A stretch of DNA of 64,000 bases from JAHJBR01 sp040757035 (GCA_040757035.1 JBFLYM010000003.1:1-64000); one strand, 5' to 3'. Shown: positions 26,083 through 35,150, counted from the stretch's first letter. Numbers and translations: made by a program. Notes: generated by a model not told the origin, from the letters alone.

Positions 26083-26763
26083 TTATTTGACAACCGTTCC
26101 TGAATGCGCCTTTCCTTCAATCGCTTTTTTTACTTCATTTAAATTTTTTCCATTTATAAAATGCGCTTCTATCTTAGCGCGCGCAATTATTTTACATGCA
26201 AGTATATCAAAAACAAAGTTTGTACCTGCTTTTCTTGCGTCGTTTTTCGTTGCGAGCGCAATGAGTTCATCATAATTTAATTTTGAGTATTTTTTCGCAT
26301 TCGCGTTTGCCTTTGGGTTACAATTATAAATTCCATCCACATTGCTTAAATTTATAAGTTTTTTCGCTCCGAGCGCATCTGCCAAAAGCGCAGCGTCAGA
26401 ATCTGTGGTTATTCCAGGAATCGTTCCACCCATCACTATTATCCTATATTTAGTTGCGGCTTCTTTTGCTTTGTTAAAATCCGAAAATATAGTTGGACAT
26501 GCTTCGCCCTTTAGCGCCAACGCAATAAGCACTGCATTTTGAAGCGTGCTTATTATTGCTATTTCATCAGCTTCAAATTCGTTTGCGCCTAATTCGCGTG
26601 CGACTTGTGCATATGCTCTCGCACTTTTTCCCCCGCCAGTAACTATTGCAAACTTATTTTTACTATCCTTGATAAGTTTGGAGAATTTTTTTATAAATTC
26701 TACATTAGGACTGCCTCTTGAGTTTATTATTCCGCCTCCAAGTGAAATAACTATCCAATTCAT
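26083..26763 (-). CDS. pyrH: UMP kinase, archaeal type
   Basis: A 226-residue amino-acid-kinase-fold UMP kinase that phosphorylates UMP to UDP. Motifs: the N-terminal VISLGGGIIN, FAIVTGGGKSARAYAQVAREL, MGGTIPGITTDSDAALLADAL, KKLINLSNVDGIYNCNPK and AHFINGKN near the end. The length and the NVDG-containing segment match archaeal PyrH rather than the longer bacterial form. It stands alone. Confidence 0.93.
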   Translation of the reverse strand: MNWIVISLGGGIINSRGSPNVEFIKKFSKLIKDSKNKFAIVTGGGKSARAYAQVARELGANEFEADEIAIISTLQNAVLIALALKGEACPTIFSDFNKAKEAATKYRIIVMGGTIPGITTDSDAALLADALGAKKLINLSNVDGIYNCNPKANANAKKYSKLNYDELIALATKNDARKAGTNFVFDILACKIIARAKIEAHFINGKNLNEVKKAIEGKAHSGTVVK

Positions 26764-26929
26764 ACTATCAACAATTCATACTACCAATTTATACTATCAA
26801 CAAAACCAATTATAATACCTTCATAATTTAAATTTTACTTTCATAATTTATTTTACCTTTATAATTTAAATTCTTAATTCTTATAGAATATAAATATCAT
26901 GTATCTCGGATCAGATGTTTGGTGATAAC

Positions 26930-27484
26930 ATGCTCAATATAAAAGAAATAGAAGAAAACTTGATTAAAAAAGAGGCGATATTAGACGAACTCATAAAAAA
27001 AAATAGAGAAATTGTGCGCATTACAGCAAATTCTATAAAAGAGATGCATGCAGGAAACATTGACAACGCAAAGATTCTTCTTGAAAACGCAGAAGCCCAA
27101 ATCAAAATACTTTCAGAGAAAGCACAGAACCATGATATGGGTATAAATCACAATATTAATCATATAATGCAGGAATATGCAGAAGCGAAATTACTTTTTT
27201 TCGCAATAGAAAAAAAAGAACTCCCGAGCAGCACAGAGCTTGGCATAACCCCGGAAGCATACCTAAATGCGCTCTTGGATTCAATAGGCGAGTTCAAGCG
27301 TGAAATGTATGAATCGCTCAGGAAAGGAAAGAAAGAAGATGCGTTATATTATTTTGAATTAATGGAAATTGTATACAATGAACTTCTTCCGTTTAAGTTT
27401 TCCAATGCTCTGCTGCCAGATTTCCGCAGAAAGCAGGATGTAGCAAGAATACAAATAGAACAAGCACGCGGAGAATTATTGTAA
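26930..27484 (+). CDS. Translin family protein
   Basis: A 184-residue all-helical protein of the translin family, which in eukaryotes forms ring complexes binding single-stranded DNA/RNA. Characteristic segments are REIVRITANSIKEMHAG near the N-terminus, EYAEAKLLFFAIEKKELPS, GITPEAYLNALLDSIGEFKR and LLPDFRRKQDVARIQIEQAR. The acidic cluster E..E...E in the EYAEAKLLF helix is in the position of the RNase site of translin/TRAX-like proteins, but activity is not certain. A GGTGAT ribosome binding site at 26920-26925 supports ATG 26930 over 26915. Confidence 0.88.
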   Translation: MLNIKEIEENLIKKEAILDELIKKNREIVRITANSIKEMHAGNIDNAKILLENAEAQIKILSEKAQNHDMGINHNINHIMQEYAEAKLLFFAIEKKELPSSTELGITPEAYLNALLDSIGEFKREMYESLRKGKKEDALYYFELMEIVYNELLPFKFSNALLPDFRRKQDVARIQIEQARGELL

Positions 27485-27507
27485 CAAGATATCATTCTTC
27501 TGAGCTA

Positions 27508-27565
27508 AATGCTCATAGGAGTGAGTATTTTTTGTAATAAATGCTCATTGCGATGAGTATTTATT
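27508..27565 (+). promoter_or_regulatory. Two tandem palindromes overlapping a promoter
   Basis: Two related hairpins lie between translin and the DUF4143 ATPase gene. The first, 27508-27529, is AATGCTCA-6-TGAGTATT. The second, 27536-27548 and 27553-27565, is AATAAATGCTCAT with the complement ATGAGTATTTATT, 13 bp with one G.T position and a 4-nt loop. The second covers TATTTATT, 22-29 nt upstream of ATG 27588, the place of a TATA box for a leaderless gene. This suggests an operator. The first hairpin is followed by TTTTTT and could terminate translin transcription. Confidence 0.6.
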
Positions 27566-27587
27566 CTTGTTGGTCAATATTTAAGAT

Positions 27588-28772
27588 ATGACAGCTATTT
27601 CAATCCTTAAGGACCTTATAAGGGAGTATTCTGAAGAAATAGACAAAGCCTCAATCAAAAGCAGATGTGCGATGAATGAAGCTGAAAAGACCATGGTACT
27701 TGAAGAGGTGACTGTTCTCGTTGGCGTGCGTCGGAGTGGAAAGACCTTTATAATGTATGACCTTTCAAGGAAATGGCCTGGCCCATATCTGAACTTTGAA
27801 GACGAACGACTAGCAGACTTTGAGAGTGGGGATTTTGAGAAACTGCTTCAGATAGCTAAAGAAGAGAATTCCAAGGCCATCTATCTAGACGAAATACAGA
27901 ATGTCGCCAATTGGGAGAAATTCGCGCACAGAATCCACAGGCAAATCAAACTTGTAGTGTCAGGCTCAAATTCGTCTCTGTTGGCAGGTGACTATGCAAC
28001 CGCACTAACAGGAAGGACTAGAACTGTTAATGTGTATCCCTTAAACTTCAAGGAATTCCTGCACTTCAAAGACGCTACGCCGAACAGAGAATCTTTTGAG
28101 AAGTATCTTAGCTTAGGAGGTTTTCCAAGGGTAGTACTAACAGAAGAAAAGGAACTTGTAAAGGAATACTTTGAAGCAATAATTAATCGCGACATAATTG
28201 CAAGAAATGCGCCAAAATATCCAGAAGCGCTGCGCAAGATCGCAATATATTTGCTTTCAAATGCAGGCAAACCATTTACTTATCGGAGCATAGGTAGCGC
28301 GGTCAATCTGAAACACGAGATGACAACAAGGGAATATATCAGTTATATGAAACAAGCGTATCTCCTGGAATACCTCACAAGATACGATCCCTCCCTAAAA
28401 AAACAGGAATCCTTTGAAAAGAAAGCCTATGGCGTGGATCATTCACTTGCGTATGTAGGTATGCGGTTGGATGATGATCGAGGTAGGGTTTTTGAGAATG
28501 CCATGCTTTCGAATTTGAGGCAGCAGGGTACTATATTTTTTGCCAGAAATAGCGGTGAGACGGATTTTCTGATTACAGATTCGCTAAAGCCAAAATGGGC
28601 GCTCAATGTATGCTATGAATTGTGTGGCGAACGCGAGGAACGTGAATTAGTCCCGCTTCGCGCATGGAAGGAGAAAAACGTAAGAGCTACACTGGTTGTG
28701 GTATATCCTATGGCGAAGCAGCCTGAAGACATAGAGTTTCGTCTGGCGCATGAATTCCTTGCCTTGCTTTGA
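27588..28772 (+). CDS. DUF4143-type AAA+ ATPase (second copy of family)
   Basis: A 394-residue P-loop ATPase with a C-terminal DUF4143 domain. Walker A is GVRRSGKTF near residue 47, Walker B KAIYLDEIQNV, and sensor-like LVVSGSNSSLL follows. The region LGGFPRVVLTEEKELVKEYF is typical. The C-terminal ARNSGETDFLITD and WALNVCYELC correspond to the nuclease-like part, but the usual E-x-K is replaced by N-V-C. It shares the architecture of the ATPase at 368 but is clearly diverged. GC content is higher than in its neighbours, which hints at horizontal origin. Role unknown. Confidence 0.82.
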   Translation: MTAISILKDLIREYSEEIDKASIKSRCAMNEAEKTMVLEEVTVLVGVRRSGKTFIMYDLSRKWPGPYLNFEDERLADFESGDFEKLLQIAKEENSKAIYLDEIQNVANWEKFAHRIHRQIKLVVSGSNSSLLAGDYATALTGRTRTVNVYPLNFKEFLHFKDATPNRESFEKYLSLGGFPRVVLTEEKELVKEYFEAIINRDIIARNAPKYPEALRKIAIYLLSNAGKPFTYRSIGSAVNLKHEMTTREYISYMKQAYLLEYLTRYDPSLKKQESFEKKAYGVDHSLAYVGMRLDDDRGRVFENAMLSNLRQQGTIFFARNSGETDFLITDSLKPKWALNVCYELCGEREERELVPLRAWKEKNVRATLVVVYPMAKQPEDIEFRLAHEFLALL

Positions 28773-28805
28773 CTTCTGGATGAAAAGGTTAAAAACTGAT
28801 GTTTT

Positions 28806-29912
28806 TTAGTGGATCGGTATAATTGCAAAAGTCAGATCTTCAATGGTTGCATTAGTCTTTATACTTTTCTCGCAAAAATGAGTTCGTGAAGCTTTAAATC
28901 CCTTCTTCTTTAGTTTCGCAATAAGTTCATTAATTTTTGGAACTCTTGGGTATTTTTTTCTTTTGCAGATATTGTTTAGATTAAAATAAAACAACGGCAT
29001 GCCGACTTCTCCAATAAGCAAATTCAATGTTTTTTCTAGTTCAATTTTATCAGAATAATTCCGTTCTGCGTTTATTTTTTTCATTTTTACCAAAAATTTT
29101 TTTTCATGGAGTTCGCCGAGCCAAAGAGGGCCTGCATAATCCATATTTTTTTTACAATTTGCGCAAACTCTATTTGGAAACTTTGCTGTTTCTCTGTAAC
29201 CGCAATGAAAACAAAAAGAAACATAGCCGACTAAGTCTGGAATTTCAGATGCTTTTTGGGCAGAGCGCGAAATCTTCAGCAAAACTTTAATGTAGTGCCT
29301 GTCTGAAAGCGAATAAAGCGGCATAATACCGAAATCAAATTGAGAGGCAAAATCGCTTATTTTTTTAAGCAAAATTCTTGTTCCGGTTTCATGCGTAAAT
29401 TCATTTCTTAAATTTTTTGCCCCATATTTTTTCCTACATGCGCGAGCGTTCTCTCCACAAAGCACAGCAACATCTGTAGCGCAGATCGAAAGGTAGCCGC
29501 TTTTTCTCTTTCTGAATGAATAAAACGCGTTATTCAAATAAGGGACAGGGGACCCAAAAGGATCAATTTCTACAAGATCAAATTCATTCTTTAATTCATT
29601 TTTTATTACAAATTCATTAAAATCAAAATTATAAACTTCAGCGGTGTTAATATTTTCAAGTTTGTTATATCTGATGTTCTTTTTGATTATTTTTGGTGCG
29701 ATTTTCCATATATCCAAAAAGGTTATTTTTTTTATGTTTTTGTTTTCCGTTGCGTATCGCAGTCCTCTGATTCCTGAAGCTGCAAATCCGTCCAAAACAC
29801 AAATATCTTTTTCTATTGCGCCGAGCGAAAGCGAACCGAAACTCCGGTTAAATCTCATTTCAGGATTGTAAAAAAGTTTATCGGTTTCAAATTTTATTTT
29901 TTCTTCTAACAT
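28806..29912 (-). CDS. trm1: tRNA (guanine-N2)-dimethyltransferase
   Basis: A 368-residue SAM-dependent methyltransferase that makes N2,N2-dimethylguanosine at tRNA position 26. Motifs: KFETDKLFYNPEMRFNR, the SAM loop LDGFAASGIRGLR, the catalytic DPFGSPVPYL, ICATDVAVLCG, and a zinc site CFHCGYR...CANCKK. ATG 29912 follows a GGTGTGAG ribosome binding site and the truD stop by a single base, so truD and trm1 are an operon. The methylthiotransferase gene precedes truD; the three tRNA modification genes are arranged head to tail. Confidence 0.93.
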   Translation of the reverse strand: MLEEKIKFETDKLFYNPEMRFNRSFGSLSLGAIEKDICVLDGFAASGIRGLRYATENKNIKKITFLDIWKIAPKIIKKNIRYNKLENINTAEVYNFDFNEFVIKNELKNEFDLVEIDPFGSPVPYLNNAFYSFRKRKSGYLSICATDVAVLCGENARACRKKYGAKNLRNEFTHETGTRILLKKISDFASQFDFGIMPLYSLSDRHYIKVLLKISRSAQKASEIPDLVGYVSFCFHCGYRETAKFPNRVCANCKKNMDYAGPLWLGELHEKKFLVKMKKINAERNYSDKIELEKTLNLLIGEVGMPLFYFNLNNICKRKKYPRVPKINELIAKLKKKGFKASRTHFCEKSIKTNATIEDLTFAIIPIH

Positions 29913-29913
29913 T

Positions 29914-31143
29914 TTACTCACACCGTATTGGTTTAAGATTAACGAACTCCCTTAACGCGGAAGTTGCGTAGCTTCCTGAAGGCAGAGAGAACCTGAAAAC
30001 ATCTTCTTTGAAACAAAAATCTTTAAGCGGTGCAAGAAGCGTGCGATAGGTTCCTTTTGAATTAATTTCTGGCAAGGCCTTTATTCTAAAATCTGTTTTT
30101 CTTATGTTAAAACGCTCAAGAATTCCGCTCTCGCGTTCGTTTAATTCGCTCTGATACCCTATGATCTTGCCAGCAATCCATTTATTATCTATGTTTTTCA
30201 CAGTCTTTTTTTCCAAATCCGGAAATCCGAATTTCTCACCGCAATAATATTCCCCTTCTTCAAGTTTTAGTTTGTCGATTTTTGATTCGCCTTCGCAAAG
30301 CCGCTCAGAAAGCATGATGTTGAATATATAAGACTGGAACGCATGAACAAATAAAAGTAAGATTTGCCTTGGAAGTTTTCTGAGCGCGCCGCCATAATCA
30401 TTCGGATATTTGGCGAGATGCAACAACATTAATCGTTCCAATTTCAGATGTTTCGGAAAATAAGCGAGCGCTTTTTTGTAATCGCGTTCCTCGCAAAGTT
30501 GTTTTCTTGCTTCGATTGCGTACGCATTTGTTTCATTGGTATAATCCATTAAGTACATTTCAACCGCGCTTCTTAATTCGCTTCTTAACACCGCTTCTCC
30601 TATTTTATGAGTGTTCTCTCTAGTTCCGCCAAAGCGCTGCGGTCCGAAATAATTTGGAAATTTTCCATTGAGTTCCGAGAACGCTTCGCTTATTTTTTTT
30701 TCGTTGATTTTTTCCGAAATTTTTATTTTGAATCTATTTCCTAATAGCGTTCCTAATTCTACTTTTTTCTTGGAATTCCAAGCGCCGAGTATTTTCATTC
30801 CGCTTATTTTTAAATCGACGATGCTTTCTTTTTTTATTCCAAATGCTGACATAAGTTGAGTTGTAATTGCGCGCTTATCTTTTGTGCCGGCATAATTTAT
30901 CCGCTTTGGAGATATGTGCAGGCAAGAAGCGATTTTTCGCGTTGCATCCGTAGTGCTCCAATTCTCTTTTTGCAAAACAAAATGTACGAATTGACTTCCG
31001 TTATTCGCGCGTTTGATTTGTTTATTGCATTCCAAAATAGTTCCATCTTCCATTATTTCTTCAACTATAAAATCGGACACCTCTTGTTTTATTGCGCAAT
31101 CTATTTGCTTAGGTTTTGAGGAGAGATAATTTAGCATAAACAT
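29914..31143 (-). CDS. truD: tRNA pseudouridine(13) synthase TruD
   Basis: A 409-residue pseudouridine synthase of the TruD family, which modifies U13 of tRNAs. The N-terminal part has QEVSDFIVEEI, and the catalytic aspartate lies in YAGTKDKRAITTQ near residue 87. FPNYFGPQRFGG and GNRFKIKI are further signatures; the C-terminal half holds the insertion domain with LPRQILLLFVHAFQSYIFN. The stop of the upstream methylthiotransferase and the ATG here are adjacent (TGAATG). It lies in the operon with trm1 and the methylthiotransferase. Confidence 0.93.
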   Translation of the reverse strand: MFMLNYLSSKPKQIDCAIKQEVSDFIVEEIMEDGTILECNKQIKRANNGSQFVHFVLQKENWSTTDATRKIASCLHISPKRINYAGTKDKRAITTQLMSAFGIKKESIVDLKISGMKILGAWNSKKKVELGTLLGNRFKIKISEKINEKKISEAFSELNGKFPNYFGPQRFGGTRENTHKIGEAVLRSELRSAVEMYLMDYTNETNAYAIEARKQLCEERDYKKALAYFPKHLKLERLMLLHLAKYPNDYGGALRKLPRQILLLFVHAFQSYIFNIMLSERLCEGESKIDKLKLEEGEYYCGEKFGFPDLEKKTVKNIDNKWIAGKIIGYQSELNERESGILERFNIRKTDFRIKALPEINSKGTYRTLLAPLKDFCFKEDVFRFSLPSGSYATSALREFVNLKPIRCE

Positions 31144-32580
31144 TCAACATTCGCCAAACAGCGTCCCATTTTCTGCGCACACTATTTTTACCGTAACAAT
31201 TTTTCCCAGCAATTTTTTATTTCCGCGAACTACAACTTGCCGATAATTCTGCATTCTTCCTTTCATCTGATTCCGCAATCCTACTTCGGTTATAAGGACC
31301 GGAACCTTCCTTCCAACAAATTTTTCCGCGTTCTTGTAAACGATTTGTTTTGCGAGTTTGGCCATTTCGCTTGTTCTTTTTTTCGCAATTCTACTTTCAA
31401 TCTGCGCAAGATTTTCCGCTTCTGTTCCGTGACGGGGCGTAAACCGAGAGATATTAATGACATCTGGTTTTACGCGCAAAATCATTTCTGAAGTAAGTTC
31501 GTAATCCTCTTCGCTCTCGGTTGGATAGGCCGTTATAATGTCAGTTGCGATTGAAATATCTGGAATGTTTTCGCGAAATTCAGCAACACAATGTTCAAAA
31601 TCCTTAACACTATGAGTTCTTTTCATTTCTTTGCATATCTTCTCGCTTCCGGTTTGCACCGGCATATGCAAAAATTTGTACATCTTTTCATCGTTAAACA
31701 GTTTTATCAGTTCAATGCACATTGCTTTCACGTGATTTGGATTTGTCATTCCGAGTCTTAGTTTGAAAGGACTTTTTATCCTTACGATATCTTTAAGAAG
31801 CGAAATTAGGTTCGTTTTGATATCAATTCCATACGCACCACTATCCATTCCAGTGAGTTGGATTTCTTTTGTACTTTTTCTCTGTTGTTTATTTTGCCCG
31901 CATTGTACGGCAAGCTCAATCAATCTGACGATTTCTTTTTTTGGATAGCTCATTAGAAATGGTCTCGCAAATTTGGTTTGACAGAACGTACATTTACCTA
32001 CACATCCTTCTTGTATCGGAATTCGGATTATGGGAAAAGTAAAAATTCGCGGGAGAGAAAATTTTTGTTTGTACTCCTTAAAGAATACACCTTTCTGCCA
32101 GCCTTCCTGCTCGTCCTTCCGCTCGCTTTCTTGTTCGCCTTTGCACTCACCCTCCTGCTTGCTATTCTGCTCAGACAGCGCGCTCTCTCTACTCTGCCCA
32201 TATTGTTCGGTTAATGCAAGTTTTACTGCATCTCCAATTCTGTTTATTGCTCCAGGTCCAACAACAGGCGCGCGCTGAGCGATTTTTCTAATTTTATCTA
32301 TATTCGCAGAAAGACAGCCAGCAATAATTATATTCTTGCCCAATTTCTTCAATCGTTTGATTTCCTCAAAAATTTTGTTTTCTGTTGCGCCCTTTACAGT
32401 ACATGTATTAAGTACAATTGCATGCGCATTTTTTTCGCTCGATACCAATTTGTAGCCATTATTTTTCAAAAGCGCGCGCATTATATCGCTGTCGCTTTGG
32501 TTGAGCGTGCATCCCCAAGTGCGAATGAATATCTTATATTTAGACTTAGATTCAAGCTTAGATTTGTTATATTCGAACAT
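31144..32580 (-). CDS. tRNA N6-threonylcarbamoyladenosine methylthiotransferase (MiaB-like)
   Basis: A 478-residue radical-SAM enzyme of the MiaB/CDKAL1 family, expected to add a methylthio group to t6A37 in tRNA. Order: N-terminal UPF0004 domain with WGCTLNQSDS, NTCTVKGATE and IIIAGCLSA cysteines (second Fe-S cluster), the radical-SAM motif CVGKCTFCQ, HMPVQTGSEKICKEMKRTHS, DIITAYPTESEEDY, and a C-terminal TRAM domain. A low-complexity insertion rich in Glu/Gln/Lys (about residues 125-165, EQ/KGEQESERKDEQEG) separates the first two domains and is unusual for the family. It is the first gene of the trm1 operon. Confidence 0.9.
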   Translation of the reverse strand: MFEYNKSKLESKSKYKIFIRTWGCTLNQSDSDIMRALLKNNGYKLVSSEKNAHAIVLNTCTVKGATENKIFEEIKRLKKLGKNIIIAGCLSANIDKIRKIAQRAPVVGPGAINRIGDAVKLALTEQYGQSRESALSEQNSKQEGECKGEQESERKDEQEGWQKGVFFKEYKQKFSLPRIFTFPIIRIPIQEGCVGKCTFCQTKFARPFLMSYPKKEIVRLIELAVQCGQNKQQRKSTKEIQLTGMDSGAYGIDIKTNLISLLKDIVRIKSPFKLRLGMTNPNHVKAMCIELIKLFNDEKMYKFLHMPVQTGSEKICKEMKRTHSVKDFEHCVAEFRENIPDISIATDIITAYPTESEEDYELTSEMILRVKPDVINISRFTPRHGTEAENLAQIESRIAKKRTSEMAKLAKQIVYKNAEKFVGRKVPVLITEVGLRNQMKGRMQNYRQVVVRGNKKLLGKIVTVKIVCAENGTLFGEC

Positions 32581-32685
32581 GTTTGTTATACTCAGACTTA
32601 GATTTGTTGTATTCCATATTTGTTGCGGACATATTTGTTGTATTCTGATTGTTGTATTCTGATATTTTATTATACCCGGCCTAAA

Positions 32686-34086
32686 TTATTTGTTCTTCGT
32701 AATTATTTCAAGAGTTTCGTGTTTTTTGCTTACGTTTCCGAGTTTCATTCCAATCATAAGCGTAACTCCTTTTTGCATTGCAACGTCCACTAATCTTTGA
32801 GTGATTATTCCGTCAAAAATTATAGTTTTGACTCCTTCAGTTTCTGTTATAGACCTAAGCACATCTCTTACAGGAACCTCTTTTATAAGTGTGCCATCCT
32901 CAGAATAAAACCTTGCTTTAAGAGTGTTGTTGAGTTCGTTGAGTTCAAGCATAAGTTCATCTTTGCTCTTTTTTATATCTAGTTTCAAAGTTTTGTGTTG
33001 CGAAGCAATCTGATGGCCAAGGTCTATGATTTGATCAACACGTTCATCAATCACATGCTTTATAGATTGTACGGAAGATGTTTTTGACTCGGGTTTCAAT
33101 TCAGATTTTGATTCAGATTTCAATGATTCGGCTTCTTTTCTTATCTGAGGAAGTGTTTTTTGCGCATATTCTTCCAATTGTTCATTATAAGTGGCTATTT
33201 GCTGTCCTATTACACTCATTTTCGGAGTTTGATATGGTATCGCAAATGGTTTTGCTTTAACATCTTCAATCTGTTCAAAAGGAATCTTGCTTCTAAGTAG
33301 TTTTATTATTTCTTTTCGAGTAAGTTCTTCTACTTCTTTCCCGGCAGGCGCGCGCGCAACGAAATCAATTTCAACTCCTCCATGTATGAGCGCGTTCAGA
33401 ATTATATCCCCACCACGATCGCCATCTAAAAACGCTATAACTTCTTTTTCGCGGGAAAGTTCAACTATTGTTTTAGGAACTTTTGCTCCGCCGATTGAGA
33501 TCACATTTGTGAAGTCGTTTTTAATCATATTTATTACGTCTGCTCTTCCTTCCACCAAAATTATTTCATTTAACTTATTTATAAGAGGACCAGAACAAAG
33601 TTTATCCGGGCCATATTCTATAACCTCGGCAATTTTGACTTGTTCGCGTACCAAATCGCCTATTTCTTTGCTTTCAGGAATCTCGGTGTTAAGCATATTT
33701 TTAAGTAGAACCTTCGCGCGATCTACGAGTATTTTTCTTTTTTGATTCCGCGTATCTTCGATTTTCTGCACTCTCATTTTTCCTTCGCACGGTCCAACTC
33801 TGTCAACCGCTTCAAGCGAAGCAGCAATTATTGAAGTTTCCACCATGTCTAAACTACTTGGTATTTTGATTATGCCAAATGTTTTTCCATTTTTTATATT
33901 AAGATCAACTTCGATTCTCCCTATTCTACCATTCTTTTGCAAATCTCGTAAATCTAAATCATCACCAAGAAGCCCTTCTGTTTGTCCAAATATTGCTCCA
34001 ACTACATCTGGCTTATCCACAAGACCATCTATTTCAATCTCTGTATATATAAGATATTTCACTGTGTCAATGTATGTTTTTCCCAT
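32686..34086 (-). CDS. dnaG: Archaeal DnaG-like primase/exosome-associated protein
   Basis: A 466-residue archaeal DnaG homologue with a TOPRIM domain. The N-terminus TVKYLIYTEIEIDGLVDKPD and GQTEGLLGDDLDLRDLQ are characteristic of the archaeal family. The TOPRIM motifs are IILVEGRADVIN and FLDGDRGGD (about residues 175-230). Archaeal DnaG has weak primase activity and is a stable subunit of the RNA exosome in some species. The C-terminal 170 residues are variable, with a Ser/Lys-rich stretch (about residue 325). A GGGAGAT ribosome binding site precedes ATG 34086. Confidence 0.92.
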   Translation of the reverse strand: MGKTYIDTVKYLIYTEIEIDGLVDKPDVVGAIFGQTEGLLGDDLDLRDLQKNGRIGRIEVDLNIKNGKTFGIIKIPSSLDMVETSIIAASLEAVDRVGPCEGKMRVQKIEDTRNQKRKILVDRAKVLLKNMLNTEIPESKEIGDLVREQVKIAEVIEYGPDKLCSGPLINKLNEIILVEGRADVINMIKNDFTNVISIGGAKVPKTIVELSREKEVIAFLDGDRGGDIILNALIHGGVEIDFVARAPAGKEVEELTRKEIIKLLRSKIPFEQIEDVKAKPFAIPYQTPKMSVIGQQIATYNEQLEEYAQKTLPQIRKEAESLKSESKSELKPESKTSSVQSIKHVIDERVDQIIDLGHQIASQHKTLKLDIKKSKDELMLELNELNNTLKARFYSEDGTLIKEVPVRDVLRSITETEGVKTIIFDGIITQRLVDVAMQKGVTLMIGMKLGNVSKKHETLEIITKNK

Positions 34087-34181
34087 ATTTATCTCCCTTT
34101 TTTTGTTTTTTATGCGATTATTACAATTCTTAGTTTGATTTTAGTTTGATTGGGGTAGTGTCAGAAAAATTAGTAGGAAAA

Positions 34182-34241
34182 ACTGTGTACTGTTGACCGA
34201 TTTTTCATCGCTTAAAGCTCTGACGGCCATCCGTACACAGT
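34182..34241 (-). terminator. Two-tier hairpin followed by T tract, after the CBS gene
   Basis: A perfect 9-bp inverted repeat, ACTGTGTAC (34182-34190) and GTACACAGT (34233-34241), encloses a second stem, TGACCG (34194-34199) with CGGCCA (34224-34229), paired with one G.U on the minus strand. On the minus strand it begins 2 nt after the CBS stop codon and is followed by TTTTT. GC content is above its surroundings. It may be a structured terminator or a small RNA; an insertion-sequence end is the alternative. Confidence 0.5.
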
Positions 34242-34243
34242 CA

Positions 34244-34669
34244 TTAACGTTGTGCTATATCTCTTTCTTCAATCAGATCAATAACAGAAGGCAATAGACG
34301 CGCAAGATCTCCTTCGCTTAAGATTCCTATTAGTTCATTATGGTTATTCACAACTGGAAGTCGCTTTATTTTATTGTCCTTCATCACTTTTGCTGCATCT
34401 TCAAGCGTTATATCAGGTTTAATCACTCTGAGCGGTTTTGACATTACATTATCAACTTTCAACTTTAAGATATCTTTATCTAGCGCAATAGCTTTATGTA
34501 TGATATCGCGTTCTGTTATTATCCCAATCGCATTTTTTTCGTCTACTATAAGAATAGAACCAACATCATACTCTTTCATTAATTTTGCGGCTTTAGGTAA
34601 AGGACTACCTTTATCTAACATTATAACCGTTTTCGTCATTACGTCTCCTACTTTTAATTCTGAACTCAT
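34244..34669 (-). CDS. Tandem CBS-domain protein
   Basis: A 141-residue protein consisting of a Bateman module: CBS1 (KVGDVMTKTVIMLDKGSPL, VGSILIVDEKNAIGIITERDI) and CBS2 (VDNVMSKPLRVIKPDITLED, IKRLPVVNNHNELIGILSEGD). Such stand-alone pairs bind adenine nucleotides and regulate other proteins; the target is unknown. It is a single gene between a plus-strand membrane protein gene and dnaG, with a structured hairpin right behind its stop. Confidence 0.88.
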   Translation of the reverse strand: MSSELKVGDVMTKTVIMLDKGSPLPKAAKLMKEYDVGSILIVDEKNAIGIITERDIIHKAIALDKDILKLKVDNVMSKPLRVIKPDITLEDAAKVMKDNKIKRLPVVNNHNELIGILSEGDLARLLPSVIDLIEERDIAQR

Positions 34670-34869
34670 AATTTCAATTTTGTTAAAAAGGATTTATAAA
34701 TCCACAGCAAGACTGGTTTATAAATCTTTCGCTACTATCGGCTTTGTTAGGCTACCCGCCAATTTGTTCGAATAAAAAAAATATATATTTTTAATTAATT
34801 AGTGGACAATATATTATAAGCATAAAGCAATCACCGGATTATTTTGTATGCTAAAGTGCGGTGATAATT

Positions 34870-35130
34870 ATGAATATTGAACAAAGAGTAACTGAGATAG
34901 AAAAAAGAAACACACGAGTGGAGGTGGATAAAGCATGGGAAACGAGCTTTACAAGAAAAGTACTTATTGCAATACTAACTTATGTTACAATAGTCTTATT
35001 CTTCCTTGTAGCCAAACTACCAAATCCATTTATCAATTCAATTGTTCCAACAGCAGGATTTGTACTTTCCACATTATCGCTGTCTTTATTCAAAAGAATA
35101 TGGATTAAGTATATTCGTAAAAGCTCTTAA
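34870..35130 (+). CDS. Small conserved two-helix membrane protein
   Basis: An 86-residue protein. A charged N-terminal helix (NIEQRVTEIEKRNTRVEVDKAWETS) precedes a first hydrophobic segment (VLIAILTYVTIVLFFLVAKL), a short loop with NPFINSIVP, and a second (TAGFVLSTLSLSLF) ending in IKYIRKSS. Proteins of this pattern occur in many archaea and candidate bacteria; I know of no assigned function. A CGGTGAT ribosome binding site supports ATG 34870. A dispersed repeat begins 20 bp after the stop. Confidence 0.65.
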   Translation: MNIEQRVTEIEKRNTRVEVDKAWETSFTRKVLIAILTYVTIVLFFLVAKLPNPFINSIVPTAGFVLSTLSLSLFKRIWIKYIRKSS

Positions 35131-35150
35131 TGATTTTCTCTGGTTTAGAT

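Noticed and set aside
34182..34241. Structured element as a box C/D or hammerhead RNA
   Set aside because: No full RUGAUGA plus CUGA pair with normal spacing and no hammerhead core could be found; only a hairpin terminator or unknown RNA is supported.
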